Shown here: positions 1 to 12,400 of the stretch, in pieces | Position numbering within the stretch: the first letter of the stretch is position 1 | How the letters are laid out: each line of letters opens with the position of its first letter | Source: Paragonimus skrjabini miyazakii | Taxonomy: Eukaryota > Platyhelminthes > Trematoda > Plagiorchiida > Troglotrematidae | Direction of reading: 5' to 3' | NCBI GenBank assembly: GCA_014338405.1 | Contig: JTDE01000696.1 | Location: 117,675-181,674 of the forward strand | Length of the DNA stretch: 64,000 bases | Notes under the pieces: model-generated | The model's input: only the letters and a program-made list of their open reading frames with translations | Database searches by the model: none | Told to the model about the DNA's origin: nothing | Program-made: the position numbers and the translations under genes

Positions 1-540
1 AAGTTTAGTCTGCGTTGATTCCAAACGGCTTTCCCTCTGGGATTGAAAAGACGGTTTTGGCTAATTACACTTGAAGGATCTGGTCGCTAGGTCAAGCTAG
101 CTAGGTAAATGCAGTTGTTGTGATGCCGACTTTATTTGGCAGTAGTCAACATTCTTTTATCAACAACACAAAGCAGTGACAGAGAAAGAGAAAATGTCAA
201 GATTACGAACAATTCAAATCTGACAATAAACGGTTTATTATATCGTCATGTTGCATCCACTTTTTCTCTGTTTTGTTCCGTGTTCTTTTAAATTGGCCAC
301 TTACTCCACACTGCCTAAGTGTATCCCAAACAACTCTTCGATTTTTGTAGTACAAATACAATTATAGTGCAGTAGTTGTAATTAAAATTTTTGAGAACGA
401 AAATGTGGCATAAGATTTGCCGTTTGTGCTTGAATTTAACGGCACTTACAATCACAATAAATATGAAAGCGTAATCCAGGTTGAGGAAGAAAATCGGTCA
501 ACGATGATAGCATATTGTGTTTGCTAATAGTTGAGTACCC
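1..540. other. No gene recognised
   Basis: AT-rich sequence with frequent stops in all frames. No splice-flanked open stretch, RNA gene or repeat shared with the rest of the window was seen. Confidence 0.5.
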
Positions 541-705
541 AGAAAAATTGACCGCAGCCGTCAATCGGGTCAGCCTATTTTACAAAAATGCACTAGACCC
601 GAAGTTCGTTTTCGTTAGAGCTCGTCATTAGTGCACTTCATGACAATTACCTTGATTCTCATCTCGGCCACACTTTTGTTAAGTAGCCGTGTTGACCAAT
701 GCGCC
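541..705 (-). mobile_element. tRNA-headed SINE-like repeat, minus-strand copy
   Basis: Read on the minus strand, this copy has a tRNA-like head (the 'ggtcaacacggct' stretch near 675-695). A hammerhead-like segment follows at 589-635, then the family's tail beginning 'aggctgac'. The same order of blocks recurs near 18.2, 22.4, 22.8, 44.9 and 52.1 kb. Family membership is read directly from the shared blocks. The name SINE is an inference from the tRNA-like head and short length. The copy is decayed, and a second copy in the opposite orientation begins almost immediately to its right. Confidence 0.6.
589..635 (-). ncRNA. Hammerhead-ribozyme-like segment (decayed)
   Basis: A perfect 7-bp inverted repeat TGCACTA/TAGTGCA forms stem I. 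Between its arms, on the minus strand, are a CUGANGA-type box (read as AUGACGA, so its first C is lost), a short imperfect stem II, a GAAC where GAAA is needed, and a GUC triplet directly before stem I's 3' strand. The layout is that of a type I hammerhead. Two core positions differ from the catalytic consensus, so this copy is probably inactive. Confidence 0.6.
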
Positions 706-717
706 ACTGATAGTCCT

Positions 718-865
718 ATGCGAATGTGGACAAGTTTAAATTCCCGGCAGTGACCATAATATGTACTACCAACATACTCTAGCAAAAATGAAACCAGAAT
801 CTATCACTTCTGTCTAACGAGGCTGGCTGGAAAGTTTGTCAGAATGCGAGGGCTGCCGTCGAAGT
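718..865 (+). mobile_element. tRNA-headed SINE-like repeat, truncated plus copy
   Basis: Begins inside the box-B-like region ('aaattcccggcagtgacc'). It continues through a badly decayed hammerhead segment ('aatatgtacta', then 'tgaaacc') into the tail 'ggctggctggaaag'. The first part of the tRNA-like head is missing. It lies head-to-head with the minus-strand copy at 541-705. Confidence 0.5.
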
Positions 866-869
866 TCAA

Positions 870-3800
870 TGGCGCTCAATTTGATAGTAACCAAGTCAAT
901 ATTTAACCGTCAGATACGCAACCATTATTCTACACTTTGAGTTCACTTGGTTGTTTAACAGTGGTAATTAAATGTCCACATCAACTTATGGACGCATATA
1001 TCAGGGTTATGCAACCGGATACCAGTTACCCCGGTGAAAACCAATGTTCTGAATCTCACGATTGTGGATCGGCCTGAAAGCACCTATCTTACTGGCAAGA
1101 TGATAGGACTCGATTAAATGAGCAACCGTTGCGATGGAAATCGTTCCCAATGAACCGCTGTTCAACTGCTTAGAATGATGTGCATGTAATGTTTCATATA
1201 ATTGCCTCGTAGTAAGGTCAGTGTGTATTGCTCGAAAAATAGAAAACAAAACTAGCTGTAAAACATGGACGCTTGTTCATGCATTGTGTCATGATAGCAA
1301 ACGATGAACTGATGCCCACGCACAATTGCGCCACAATATAGATTTCGATAGTAATTTTGAGCTTCCTTATGATACACTCAGCTGGAATTTAGTCATCGGA
1401 GGAGTGATAAATATATACTTCTTGGGAGCAGGCGCACAATTTATGTTAGCTTCTGCGTAAACGAATCAGGTAGCTGTCACCGATGCAAGCTGGCCTTGAT
1501 GGGCGAAATTCAATTAACACAAAACAATCGTGCATTCCACTCCAAGCCATTACAGTCTAAGTCGTTAAGGGTGTAATTAAGAAACACCATCTCATTTTTT
1601 CCGGTTCACCAGAGAGCGGCCCAAAACTATGGGAACATGTGGACGTTTGTTAGATTTCAAGGGTGTCATATTTTAAAGACCACAAAGTACAGAAAATTAG
1701 CCAACTCGGTTTGATGCAAACGACATTGGGGTTGAATTTAACACTGTCCCAGCTAAAATGGACTGCATGTCAGGAATTTGTTCTGCTCTTCCTGTTTTTG
1801 TGAAAGTTCCCATTAGGACAGAAGGCAACAATGACAAACAGGTGGTTTCAATAATTTTTCTTCAGACTCATACAATCACATATGTTCAGGAAAGTCAAAA
1901 AGCAGATCGGATAAAATGTAGATAGTTACAAAATTTAACAAGCACATTGACTGACCACTTATATGGCGAGTTACCTATGCTAGCTGTGGGTGGTCTCGAG
2001 GTTTACACACACACCTAAGACACGGAATTGAATGTGAGTGAAGGCATGCTACAAAGTGTGGTCATATCACCTGCAAAACTTACGCGGACCAGCTCAGTAA
2101 TCAGTAAATCAATTTTCGTACTCGAGCTCAAAGTTTCATCTCATTATGAAGCATTTATTGCTTAACCAATATGAAGTGATCGGCCAAAACTTTGTAGACA
2201 ACACAGTGCTTAGTATCGGTAAAGCATATATTGACTACGCGGTTAATCCTCTGTTGAACCGATCTTCGATAAAACGAAATGCTCCATTCGTTTAGTATTT
2301 CAAGTAGGACATTTTCCGGTACAGAAGCAATGCATAAACATATGTTATAACATGACAAGCAATACAAAAGGCAGAATCAATGCAACCGAGAGGAGCTGTT
2401 TATTTTGCAAAGAGTTTCTTGTTGAAAGTAACACATCCGACGGAAACAGTCTTATCCCCGCCTTTATGATACAATATTATATGTGGTCAGGTTATAACAA
2501 ATAAATCTGATGTGAAGGTTTTGATCATTTCATGACTAAAACAAATTATACGGCATTGCTTTAACTACAATAAGTTTTTGTATGCACGTGAATCAAACGT
2601 TTGTTCTAAACAGCATTGTGTCGATGCTGGAGAGCCGAATGTCAAGTTCAGCAGCATAAAGTAACATTTTCTTTCGAGTCCCATAAAACTCTCTTATCCT
2701 GAAGTTACATTTCGGCAGTGGGGACAAATGTTTGGTTGAAATCCAGTGAAATAAACAGACCTGATGGTTTAACATGGTGTTGTGAAGATATGTGTAGAGT
2801 CGTTATGACAATTATTCACTGACTTACACACCTATTGTTTCATGAGCCCCATTGGTAACGGTTGAAAGATAGCACGCATTACACCAGACCATAAATAAGA
2901 AACGACCAGATTTTGTCCTGGTTCACGCCTATGTGTAGGACTGCAAGCATCTGGTTCAATGATATCGCGCAAACAAAAGCCCTAATAAAGATCATAGACT
3001 CAAACTATTTTGGTTACTTTTGCTCATGCCTAACCTCAGCAATCGCACTTATCCAGTTCATTCTGGAATTAATTGACAGAATATAGGGTTCTCTCAGTTT
3101 ACAGTATCTAAAATATGGCGATGTTCTGGTGGCATTGATTAGAGGTACCACTTCAACTTTGATACAGACGTAGCGTTTAGTCTTCAACCATCAGGTAGTT
3201 TACAAACCGTGGTCAAACTGCCTAATTAACTGTGTATGTCTCACGGCCACTGATTCCCGGTTATGACGTTCTTTTGAGCACAATCTTCTTTACAGTTTTG
3301 CTTTGGATTTTTATTTCATTCATCCAACGAATATGAACACTTTTAAGTCAACAATGTTACTGATGGACTGTTGGGCGTTCAATATTGTGATCTATTTTGT
3401 TTTCAGTCGAATCACTGGGTGGCTTTTCCGAACAATCAAGCTCATCAGAGTCCTACAATTGGTCTTCCAAAAAACGCTAGTGTACTGAAATGTTGCCTTT
3501 ATTTATGTAGTGTATTTCGTAACAGATATCTATGAGCATTTGCTTTTCAGGCAAAAATTACCCCAATATCATGAGTTTTTTCTTTTAGGTATCCGAAGTC
3601 CGAATTGAACATTATGTGATGCAGTCGATGTATTTTAGGTTTACGTTGAAATCTGCGCAGTAGGTTAAGTGAAACTGGAGGTTTCTACTTGAACAAAAAG
3701 TCATAGTCATTAAGTTATTAAATGGAAATTAAAAGCATCAAGTGTGCCCACTGGTGTGGTCACAAAGTTAAGCGATTACCGTACACAGGAGAAATGACTG
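870..3800. other. No gene recognised
   Basis: Open frames are 60-80 codons at most, without recognisable motifs or paired splice signals. Nothing was matched to other parts of the window. Confidence 0.45.
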
Positions 3801-3804
3801 TGCA

Positions 3805-3945
3805 TTTCGATACGAAACTTCAGTCGCACTTAATGTGTGGTCATTGGCGGAGTGTTCAACGCAAGTGCCCCAAGAAAGCGTGGTCGAAGTTCAGTCCCCG
3901 GTAGTGACCAGGATGTACATGAATTACCATATCTAATAGTAACAA
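3805..3945 (+). mobile_element. tRNA-headed SINE-like repeat, decayed plus copy
   Basis: Shares with the other copies the blocks 'aatgtgtggtcattg', 'agtgttcaacgc', 'gcgtggtcgaagttcagtcc' (box-B-like) and 'agtgaccaggatgta'. The hammerhead half is no longer recognisable. Confidence 0.5.
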
Positions 3946-5304
3946 AGTTCAAGTATCGTGCCTCATTTTGAAAACGTTTGACTGAAAAGTCTATCCCGAA
4001 TACAACAGCTGTGATCAAGTCTGAGTGGTGTTAGTTTGAAATTAAGCAAATCCTGGATTGGTTATCAAATCTACTGATATAGTCGATTTATCAATCCGCG
4101 TGCTGTCCGGCGTGTTGTGGTGTTCACCGGTTCGTCATCAAAATTTGGAGAGATATGTCCATAACCCCGTTCGTTATAAATAGGACCAGTTGAGAACGAG
4201 ATCCTAGTCAAGTCTTCCTGGGATTAAGATAGTTTCTTGCAACGTTTTAGGTGATCAGTTTACCGATTGAGTTCAGCACCCAAATGAGAGCAAGAAGCAG
4301 ATTTACCCAAACTGCTTCTAAATACGATAATTTACCACGCGTCACACTCTTCAGCTAAATCCAGAATGTTACGCCCCTCTTTGGACAAAGAAAACAAAAT
4401 CCCGGTGCATTTGAAAATCACACTGTTGTACAACAGAGTATAGATTGTTCGTGCAGTAATTAATGTGAAGATTTCTCATGTCTTTCGATGGCAGTAAAAT
4501 CGATGACATTCCCAATTTCTTGCTCTTAACAATGTCAATTTTAATAAGGGGGAAGTTGTACGCTCTCCATTGTCGCCAAGAAGTATCGTGTGAGGAACAG
4601 ACAATCGACTTTTTGACTCGGAAATACTGCTTAGATATCAACTTAATCCAAATACTCGAAAATTATGAAAACATTGAGAGTATTTTGTCAGTATTTCTAT
4701 ATGTTTCTTTGGCTGCAACTGTACTGATGAGGAGTAAATTCAAGGGGAAGAACTAGGTTTTTTGGACTAACTTTTTAGGTTGCATACACAACTGTGTTAT
4801 GTTTGTGATTACTCTGGTTTTGTATCCATTAAGTTTCAGAAATAATGTGCACTTTACAACATCTTTTAGAAGTAGAGTTCTGAGGCGACAGTTTCAAAAA
4901 TTATAGCTTCGGACTTGAACGATTTTGGCAAATCGTTTACAAAATGGTAAACACAAAGGAAAGCTTCCTTTTGGCTAAGCCCGACCCGATGTATTATCTT
5001 GTAGAGTGACGAACGTTTCCGTCATATTTTTTGACAGCTCTTCGTTAAAATAGCTACAAACTGACTGAACCATTGTTCACCGTTACAAACCAACTTCCTT
5101 GTGAACTCACTGACAGTTCGCCGTACTTAATGCCCAACTTACATATGAATCGTGATGAGCAGTTGTTCTGTCAAGCACAGTCAGTAGGTATAGTTCCTAA
5201 TGTAAACAACAATGCAGCGTAGACATAAATAAAAATTACTTTGATGTTTTATTGGATGCAGGTTATTCTGACTCACTACCGAATGCAACATATCCCATTA
5301 AAGC
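3946..5304. other. No gene recognised
   Basis: A 92-codon open frame at 4,478-4,756 on the plus strand has no motif I recognise and no convincing splice context. I treat it as chance. Confidence 0.4.
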
Positions 5305-5420
5305 GTGGTCGGAGTCATGATCTTTGTGATGGCAAGGAAGTGCGTAATTGATGAGCCTCAACAAGAATGAAGCCCAAACATGCCATTCTTTTGAAAGGAA
5401 ACATTTGTGATCAGATATGA
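5305..5420 (+). mobile_element. tRNA-headed SINE-like repeat, decayed plus copy
   Basis: Contains 'gcgtggtcggagtc', then 'ggcaaggaagtgcgta', then a hammerhead-like 'attgatgagcctcaacaag' followed by 'aatgaagc', in the family's order. The CUGAUGA and GAAA boxes are both mutated and the 3' stem I strand is unclear. Confidence 0.45.
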
Positions 5421-5424
5421 ATAA

Positions 5425-8400
5425 CATCTCGTTACCAATTTTGCCTCAGAAAATTTACGAGTTGATTTTGTACATATTACATTTTCCTAACATGTATTCA
5501 GTCGTTGTTAGTGTGATTTGCCACGCATACATTATCATGAATACCACGACGTTAACTAGTTGAGCGAATTATTAAATTCTAGTGACCCTCTGCCTATTGT
5601 CTGAAAGAAAGCCACCCACTCTGTCCATGGCTGCGTGCGTATCCTGGTGCAACATATCATCAAAAGAACTGTTTTGTTATACTTTGTGCCTGAATATTAA
5701 TCCGCCAACAAACGTTAGGAATAATGATCGCAATTAACCTCACTCCACATTTACTTGGTCCTGACCTTTGTGAACCTATACACAATTTCAAATTGCACTC
5801 CCCCGTTATTGGTTACGTCAATCCGAAACGGACTAGCGGATGATGCATTTAGATCTATCCGGCATAGCATACGCTTAACGGATAACCCTGCTTACCAGCA
5901 TGTGAACAAACAAAACACTTGTGAACTCGTTTCAACATCACTGTACACAAAAAGTATATGTAGCACTTCTTTTGAAGAAGAAACCTACAAAAAACCAAAT
6001 CTAAGAAAGTACCTCACAAGATGCACAGATTTTGCCGTGGATGTAGCAGGTGAAGAAACCAGCAATTCAGAACCATTGGGATACACTTTTAAGGGTGTGA
6101 AAATACTTGTTGGGCTAAAAACAGTTTGTTTCCGAGCTTAATGGAGCCCGATCCAATAAAGTCCACAACTTCCTTCATCAGTGACCTTCATGCAACTCCA
6201 TAACATCCTGGAACCTGACATTCGTCTGACTAAGTAATTTATTGTACAGCTTAGTTGAAAACCCATTTCAGCCAAACTAAACAGTGCAGTTTCTATAGGG
6301 GTCAACCCATCTACACTTAGGTAAAAGAGCTAAGTGAACAATGCTGTGCCTACTGTTTTTGCGCTACCCACGACAGTAACTACCTGGACAACATTCCCTG
6401 AACCGTTAACTTCTTAAGGTCTTATTACTCATTTTGATAGTCATTTCAAATGAAACGACAGATACGTCGATTTTCTAATTGTAGAAATCTCCGGGGTATT
6501 AATAAACATGATGTGATTCTATGTACAACACCAACCTGGCAGCATCCGAGCGCGTCCCTGCTACCCTACAGTTTTACAGTAGAAATTAGTGGACAACGTG
6601 ACTCGAACTCCAAAGCAGTGACTCCAGCTGTTTTTTCCCCATTGTCTATTCAAATCTACACACAAATGGTAATGTTGTATATCTTGATGTTGGTCTTGAA
6701 CACCGTGCGGTGACTTTACACACGTCACAGACAGTCACGAATTAGGATCAGTTGGCAGCATAATTATCTTAGCTGGTCGATAGTGCATTAATATACCAAG
6801 CACTATTTTGAGAAGATGTCAGTTGTCATTATTTGTAAGTGTATATTTTAGTCACTGTGCGAAGTAGCTTTTGTACTCACTCTGTCACAATCACGAGGAC
6901 CAAATATTATGGATTACCACACTCCCTTATCAGGGAGAAGAAATACTTGCTTCCCTCAGGAAAAGTTTTAGTTGAATGTGTTATGCCTGTTTGTAATTAA
7001 ATTCCGTCTGTTAAATTGTAACCTACCAGGCACATTTGGTTATAACTAAAAAAACCACGTGTGAGGCTAGTAACCGATCGTCCAGTTTCATTGTCTCTAC
7101 TTACTCGGTAGCCTTGGCAAACATACTAACTCACGAGTCGTATATTCCATTCGCGCGTCTGCTATCGCGAGGTAACCGTTCACCCCTTTTTCTTGAGGTA
7201 AATAATCTCATTCGCCACACCTGAAACGGTTTATCACTGTCATTTCGATAGCGGAATAGTTAGCAGTCGCTCCACAAAGAGGGGTTGATCATTCACACTG
7301 AACGAACTTCGAAAAATGGTTAACTGAAGCCAATGTTGATTCTTTCGGTAGCTCCGTCGCAAATCACTTGTGAGATACAGAGCACAATATCCAATTAGAT
7401 TCACTTCGCATTAACAATCAGTTTACTTGCATACGTTCACTTCAACCAGCTGAGGCCATACATCCTTAACGTACAACCCATTTGCTTTCAATAATTCTAG
7501 ACAGATTTCTTTCCTAAATATTATTTCAAATTTATTAGCGCTGGTCGAGTCAATCACCCTGAAACACACTGTACTTGCTGCCCGCATATTCAACAAAGCA
7601 TCAAACCATTATCCTTCTCTTCACTGTGTCATAGGCCACAGCTTACAGCTTGTGTAATCAAGGTTATCCTGGCTTTATCACAGCAAGAAAGTAAACGTTA
7701 TCAACGACTAGTTAACAAATACCCGTGGATGATGGTTTCGCATTTCAGGTTTATGAGGGAGCGGAAAAACAAGAAGGAAAGTAGTGTCCGAAAACATGTT
7801 TTTATACAATGACTGATTAAAAGTTATCCAGAAAAGGCCACACAGACGTGCATACGGCAGGAAAACACGGAAGATTATGTAGAAGCCTTCAGCTTTGTGA
7901 AATGTTTTTCGTTTTCACCAGCAACGATATAAATATATATATGAATGAAATGTCGCGCACACATTGTTGCTGGATGGTCTTGTGTATCCTGAACAGTGTA
8001 ACGTACAAAACCATTACAATTCCCACAGCAAGTTTCACCAGTAGGTATGTAATATATATATCAAAACCTTTGTTACCCATATCAGGTAACTATGGCAATG
8101 TAAAAAACTTTTAAGTGACCACGAAATGAACATTCCGGTTATTCAATATTACTTTGTACTTAGTGTAATTTGACAGTTTTGAAGCTGATATTAGCTACAA
8201 TTTACTCATTTTTCGGTCACATGTTCAACCACTCTTGTGCTTCCTAACTGATTTCTTCCGAAACCAATTGCTTTAGAGTTAATTTTTTTCAGCTTACAAA
8301 TCCCCGTTTGCATAACTGGTTTACAGATTTTATCTCCAATCGATAAATGGAGATAATAAATTTTAGCCGCTCCGTTGCTATAATCGTTTATGATATATCA

Positions 8401-8815
8401 CTAGTGGGCATAACAATGAAATTCAAAGAACCGTTCACTGCCTTGACCGACCGTAAGTAAATCAGTTCTGAGGGTGTTATCGTTGTACTTTTCATCGTAG
8501 ATACATAGTGTATTCCAGACAGTAAATATGAGTAAAAAGATTTGTCACTTAATTGTGTACATCATAGCATCCTCGGTTGTTTAGTGAATTCAAACCTTTT
8601 AATCTCTGTTTGTTACTAACGCGTACTCTGATGAACGTTTTATGTTAGAAGAGACTTTATTGTAAAAATGCGTGCATGCGTTGAATCCGAAACAGGGACT
8701 GGAACAACATGCCCAAATGAAGTGAACACGTTAATAACGGGGCTACGAATCCACTATATGAGCACAGAAAATTTATATTGGAAGCACCTGCGCGCCCAAT
8801 TCATTATGTGATATG
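5425..8815. other. No gene recognised; one long open frame
   Basis: The plus-strand frame at 5,728-6,141 stays open for about 137 codons, the longest in the left third, and it is polar. I see no domain, no start with a good context and no clear splice pair. It could be an unrecognised exon or chance. The rest shows only short frames. Confidence 0.35.
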
Positions 8816-8817
8816 AA

Positions 8818-8895
8818 ACCCATCAGATCATCCAGCGGACTGCTTACCGAAGCAGGATTTGTAAAACAGTTCACGTTAGAATCCATCAACGCCAC
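8818..8895 (+). repeat. Dispersed repeat, copy 1
   Basis: 'ccatcagatcatccag' ... 'gaagcaggat' ... 'aatccatcaacg' matches, in the same order and spacing, a segment at 16,373-16,450. The two differ at roughly a quarter of positions. Family unknown; possibly part of an old transposon. Confidence 0.5.
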
Positions 8896-8976
8896 TATTG
8901 TATGTTCAAACTGTATTACTTATAAGTAGTGTGGCAGATTTTATAATTACGATGGGAACCAATTGTGACAAATCTG

Positions 8977-9056
8977 GGCTACGGCTGGATTCGAACCAGC
9001 AATGCAAACAACATGCCTAAACGCTGTCAGCATCTTACCAGTTGAGCTTCGACGTC
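8977..9056 (-). repeat. tRNA-like sequence (SINE head or tRNA pseudogene)
   Basis: On the minus strand there is a box-A-like 'agctcaactgg' and a perfect box B 'ggttcgaatcc' set in a perfect 5-bp T-stem, GCTGG-TTCGAAT-CCAGC. The acceptor arms pair at only about four of seven positions and the anticodon arm is not convincing. It therefore reads as a tRNA-derived repeat or a tRNA pseudogene rather than a working tRNA gene. Confidence 0.5.
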
Positions 9057-9412
9057 ACTGTGGGAGCTCGAATGTTTCAGGTTTAGACTAGGTGAGTAAC
9101 ATAGTGTTTAACATGGATTTCGCCGTTAGTTTTTTGAGAAGTCCTCCAGGAGCAGCCGATTCTCTGATTAACTTGGTTATCTGTAATTGTTTCCAAGTGT
9201 AATCAGTATAGCGCAGACAAGGGTATAAGCTGTGTGGTCTGTGGAATAATCTAAAGGCATTCTTTCTTCCTCGTCTAAGATTCGATCAATAAGATTTGTG
9301 CATTGGGATTGCTAAATGGCAAATTTTAATATGACGACTTCTATCAAAAAGAAAAACAACTTAACGACAAGTACTTTGACAGATTTATGAATTTAAGTGA
9401 CACTGAATTGTG

Positions 9413-9480
9413 GGAAGTCAGAGCGCTTGCCACGTTGAGGCTTGGTGTTTCTCTCGCTGGTTCGAATCCAACCGAAGTCC
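9413..9480 (+). repeat. tRNA-like sequence, plus strand
   Basis: Box B 'ggttcgaatcc' lies in a T-stem of GCTGG/CCAAC (imperfect), preceded by 'agagcgcttgccacg' in the box-A position. It lies about 360 bases from the minus-strand tRNA-like sequence and is inverted relative to it. Too degenerate to call a functional tRNA. Confidence 0.4.
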
Positions 9481-9489
9481 TGACATTTC

Positions 9490-12400
9490 ACTAAACTTAA
9501 CGATAAGCAAACCAATAGAAACGATCGAAGTTTGCTCCGTCCTAACTGAAGAGTCACCTAACATGTCGGCCCTCCTTCGCAATTGAACTACACGACTGAC
9601 GTATTTGAAAGTTGAGTTGTGTTTCAGTCGAATCGGTCATCATTAATGACTAATAGAGGGTACTAAGCCAGTAAGTAACAATTGGAAGTTAATATTATCT
9701 CAGTAATTCATGCACTAAGATGGCGTTAATGCCGTCAACGTTTACAACTAAAAATCTTAACGATTTTGTCGTTGGCTGATTATCAAAAGGTTTGACGAAT
9801 CCGACCGCTGAACACAATGAGTAACTATAAACGTGTTTAACTGAGCACCACATCTGCCTGACAATTTAGCTTGGAGTAAAACTGAACCTAATGTGAATGA
9901 TCAGAGCGGCTGAAACCACTACTAGAATGACTAGCTCAAAGAGAACACTTCTGAAAACAGGTGATCATGCAAAATATGAAGTTACATTTATTTGATTTGG
10001 AGAGTAAACACGGAAACCCCGGTTGCAATACCAGTTGGTTCCTGTAAGACCATTGTTATTTCTAAATCAGCACAATAGTGATCACACAGTGTTGCAACAA
10101 AACAAATCTAACATAGGGACAGACGAGACAATGAAACAGTGACTAACCTACCAGTTAACTGGTCATCTGGTGTTTTCGATCCTGCATTATTTGTGAATGT
10201 GATGATTTTTATCCAGACACATATAGTAAAACTTGAAATTACTAATCGGAAGAATACTCGGAGGCGTTATTCAATAAGTGCAGCTTGTTTTGAATGGACC
10301 GAGTTGAAATTTCGATTAATACCGTAGATAAACGTTTAGTAAACCGAACCAAAAGAAAGTTACACATCTTTTTGACTTGATGCACTGATGCCAGAACATC
10401 AATTAGCATATAAGCATGGGACATTCTCCATAGATAAGTTCTTGTAAATGGCCCCCAACTGCATAGTCATAATAGAAGGTGCACTGTTAAAGCTGCCTTT
10501 GAAAGCAGCCCAGACGTGGATAAAAATTAATTTACATAAGAGCACACCAGCCATCTGTACAACGCTCATCTCAAACGGATAGTAATATAAGCTCGAGGGC
10601 GAAATGAGCAGGTGAACTGGTTGAGTGTTGGGATCTTGGTTTAGTGACGAATACTTTCATGGTACATATCGATTAGCAAAGTGTGAATAACTTTCACAGT
10701 TTCGTACAGTCAGCGGTCCGATTCAGCAAGTAGTAGCTTCCGGAAAACTCGGTGCTAGTGTGCTATCTGGACAACACAGTTTACAGGTCAACCGTCTAAT
10801 TGGGTTGCCCGTATGCCAATCAGGTACCATTAGCATGGCCACCCCAAAGACGGTAGGCTTAATTACGGCATCTACCTGAACTCAAATTAATCAGCTATAC
10901 AAGGTTCGTTGGATTACCAAGAACATTACAGATCAGAGGAAGCTGAGAATGCAAATCCGAATCTGAATCCAGGATGGACTGTTTGGAGTGAAGAGGCAAA
11001 TAGAAAGATTATATCAGTTCCAGAAGTCAGCAACAGAAAGATCTCAGACGGAAAATGCAGAGGAAACTTTGCGAATTAAATACTCAACCACCGCGCATCA
11101 AGCTTGTACCAGGCTCACAACGACACACAACAGCTGGCTAGCATCAACCGTAAGAGTCGATAATATTTTCAGTCAACTATAGTGAGTCAGGCAATCAAGT
11201 TATCTGAAGGCAGGATATCCTGAACAAGTGTTGTAAGTCTGCGTTAGAACATGTGCACCGACAACATAGGAACGACGGACACTTACAGGTTGTTTCATAC
11301 TGGGCAAACTCGGGCGCGGAAAGTGTTTACTGCAAGTCGGACGGTTCACCTAATGTATTAGCTTTTGCCAATTATCGTTGAGAGGACCAGGCTCAAGCGT
11401 TCTTCCCAGGAGACACTGGGGTTCATTGAAGAGCCTATAGTCTAACATTACTACTTCTCTGATGTACCAGTGGTGATGTACCAGTGGTGACCTTGCGCAA
11501 CCTAGCACATTACCGTAGAAGAACTGGTACCGTAACCCGTTTTGAAGCCCTAAATTGTGACTTCTCAATAAGAGTAAGGATCTTTGCGAGATGCGGGCAA
11601 TCAACTTGGATGTTTGTTTCATGGCCAGAGCGCATTAGCGGGTTGAACATGTTGGTGAAACAGTCTAAATGAAACCATTACAAAAAGGCAGGTGAGTAAT
11701 TCTTTCTTTGAAAAAGATGTACTAATAGTAACTGGAGTAAGGCAAATTGAAGCAGCCATACCCGAACCGCGCTCGCATGTTTTGAACTCCCAGAAAGTAA
11801 TCTCTGCGGCCCGATTAGCTGAGGTTCATAAATTTGCATGTAGCCTTGTTAAATGTGACATTCCTATCCGTGACCAAGCGGTATAAGATACTTAAATTAC
11901 ACCGTAATCTTCTCAGTTTCTGTCATCTTGTCTGAGATAAATTTTGTCATCATCAACGTACGTTAGAGACGCGAATTTGACAGACCGCTAGCTTTTCAGC
12001 ATAAACAGAATCAGCAGCAGAGGTCTTGGTTTGAAACTTCGTGGCACACCTCTGGTCATACAGTGGTAATCTGGAAGAGACCCGTTCCCTTTGACTTTGG
12101 TGTGTCAATCTCGCTGTGATTTATTAGGCAACTGACAACAATGCAATCGGCTGCCTGTAAACGCCGTCAATGAAGGTGAGCGACAGAGTGCACAAACTCT
12201 AGGACAAATCACAGAGTGGTCTTTATAAGTCCTTAACACAAACTCTGGGATGTAAGAGGAGGATCTGGAGACTTATCTTCGCAAATGTTTTGTAGTTTTC
12301 TGAACGTGATAAGTAAAGCGTAAGTAACTGTGACTGTAATTAATACACTTACTGAGGATATACCTGCCTACTAGCTTCTAGGTAGGTTGGTGGTTTCGCT

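Noticed and set aside
8977..9056. Functional tRNA gene
   Set aside because: Box A and box B are good, but the acceptor stem pairs at only about four of seven positions and no proper anticodon arm forms.
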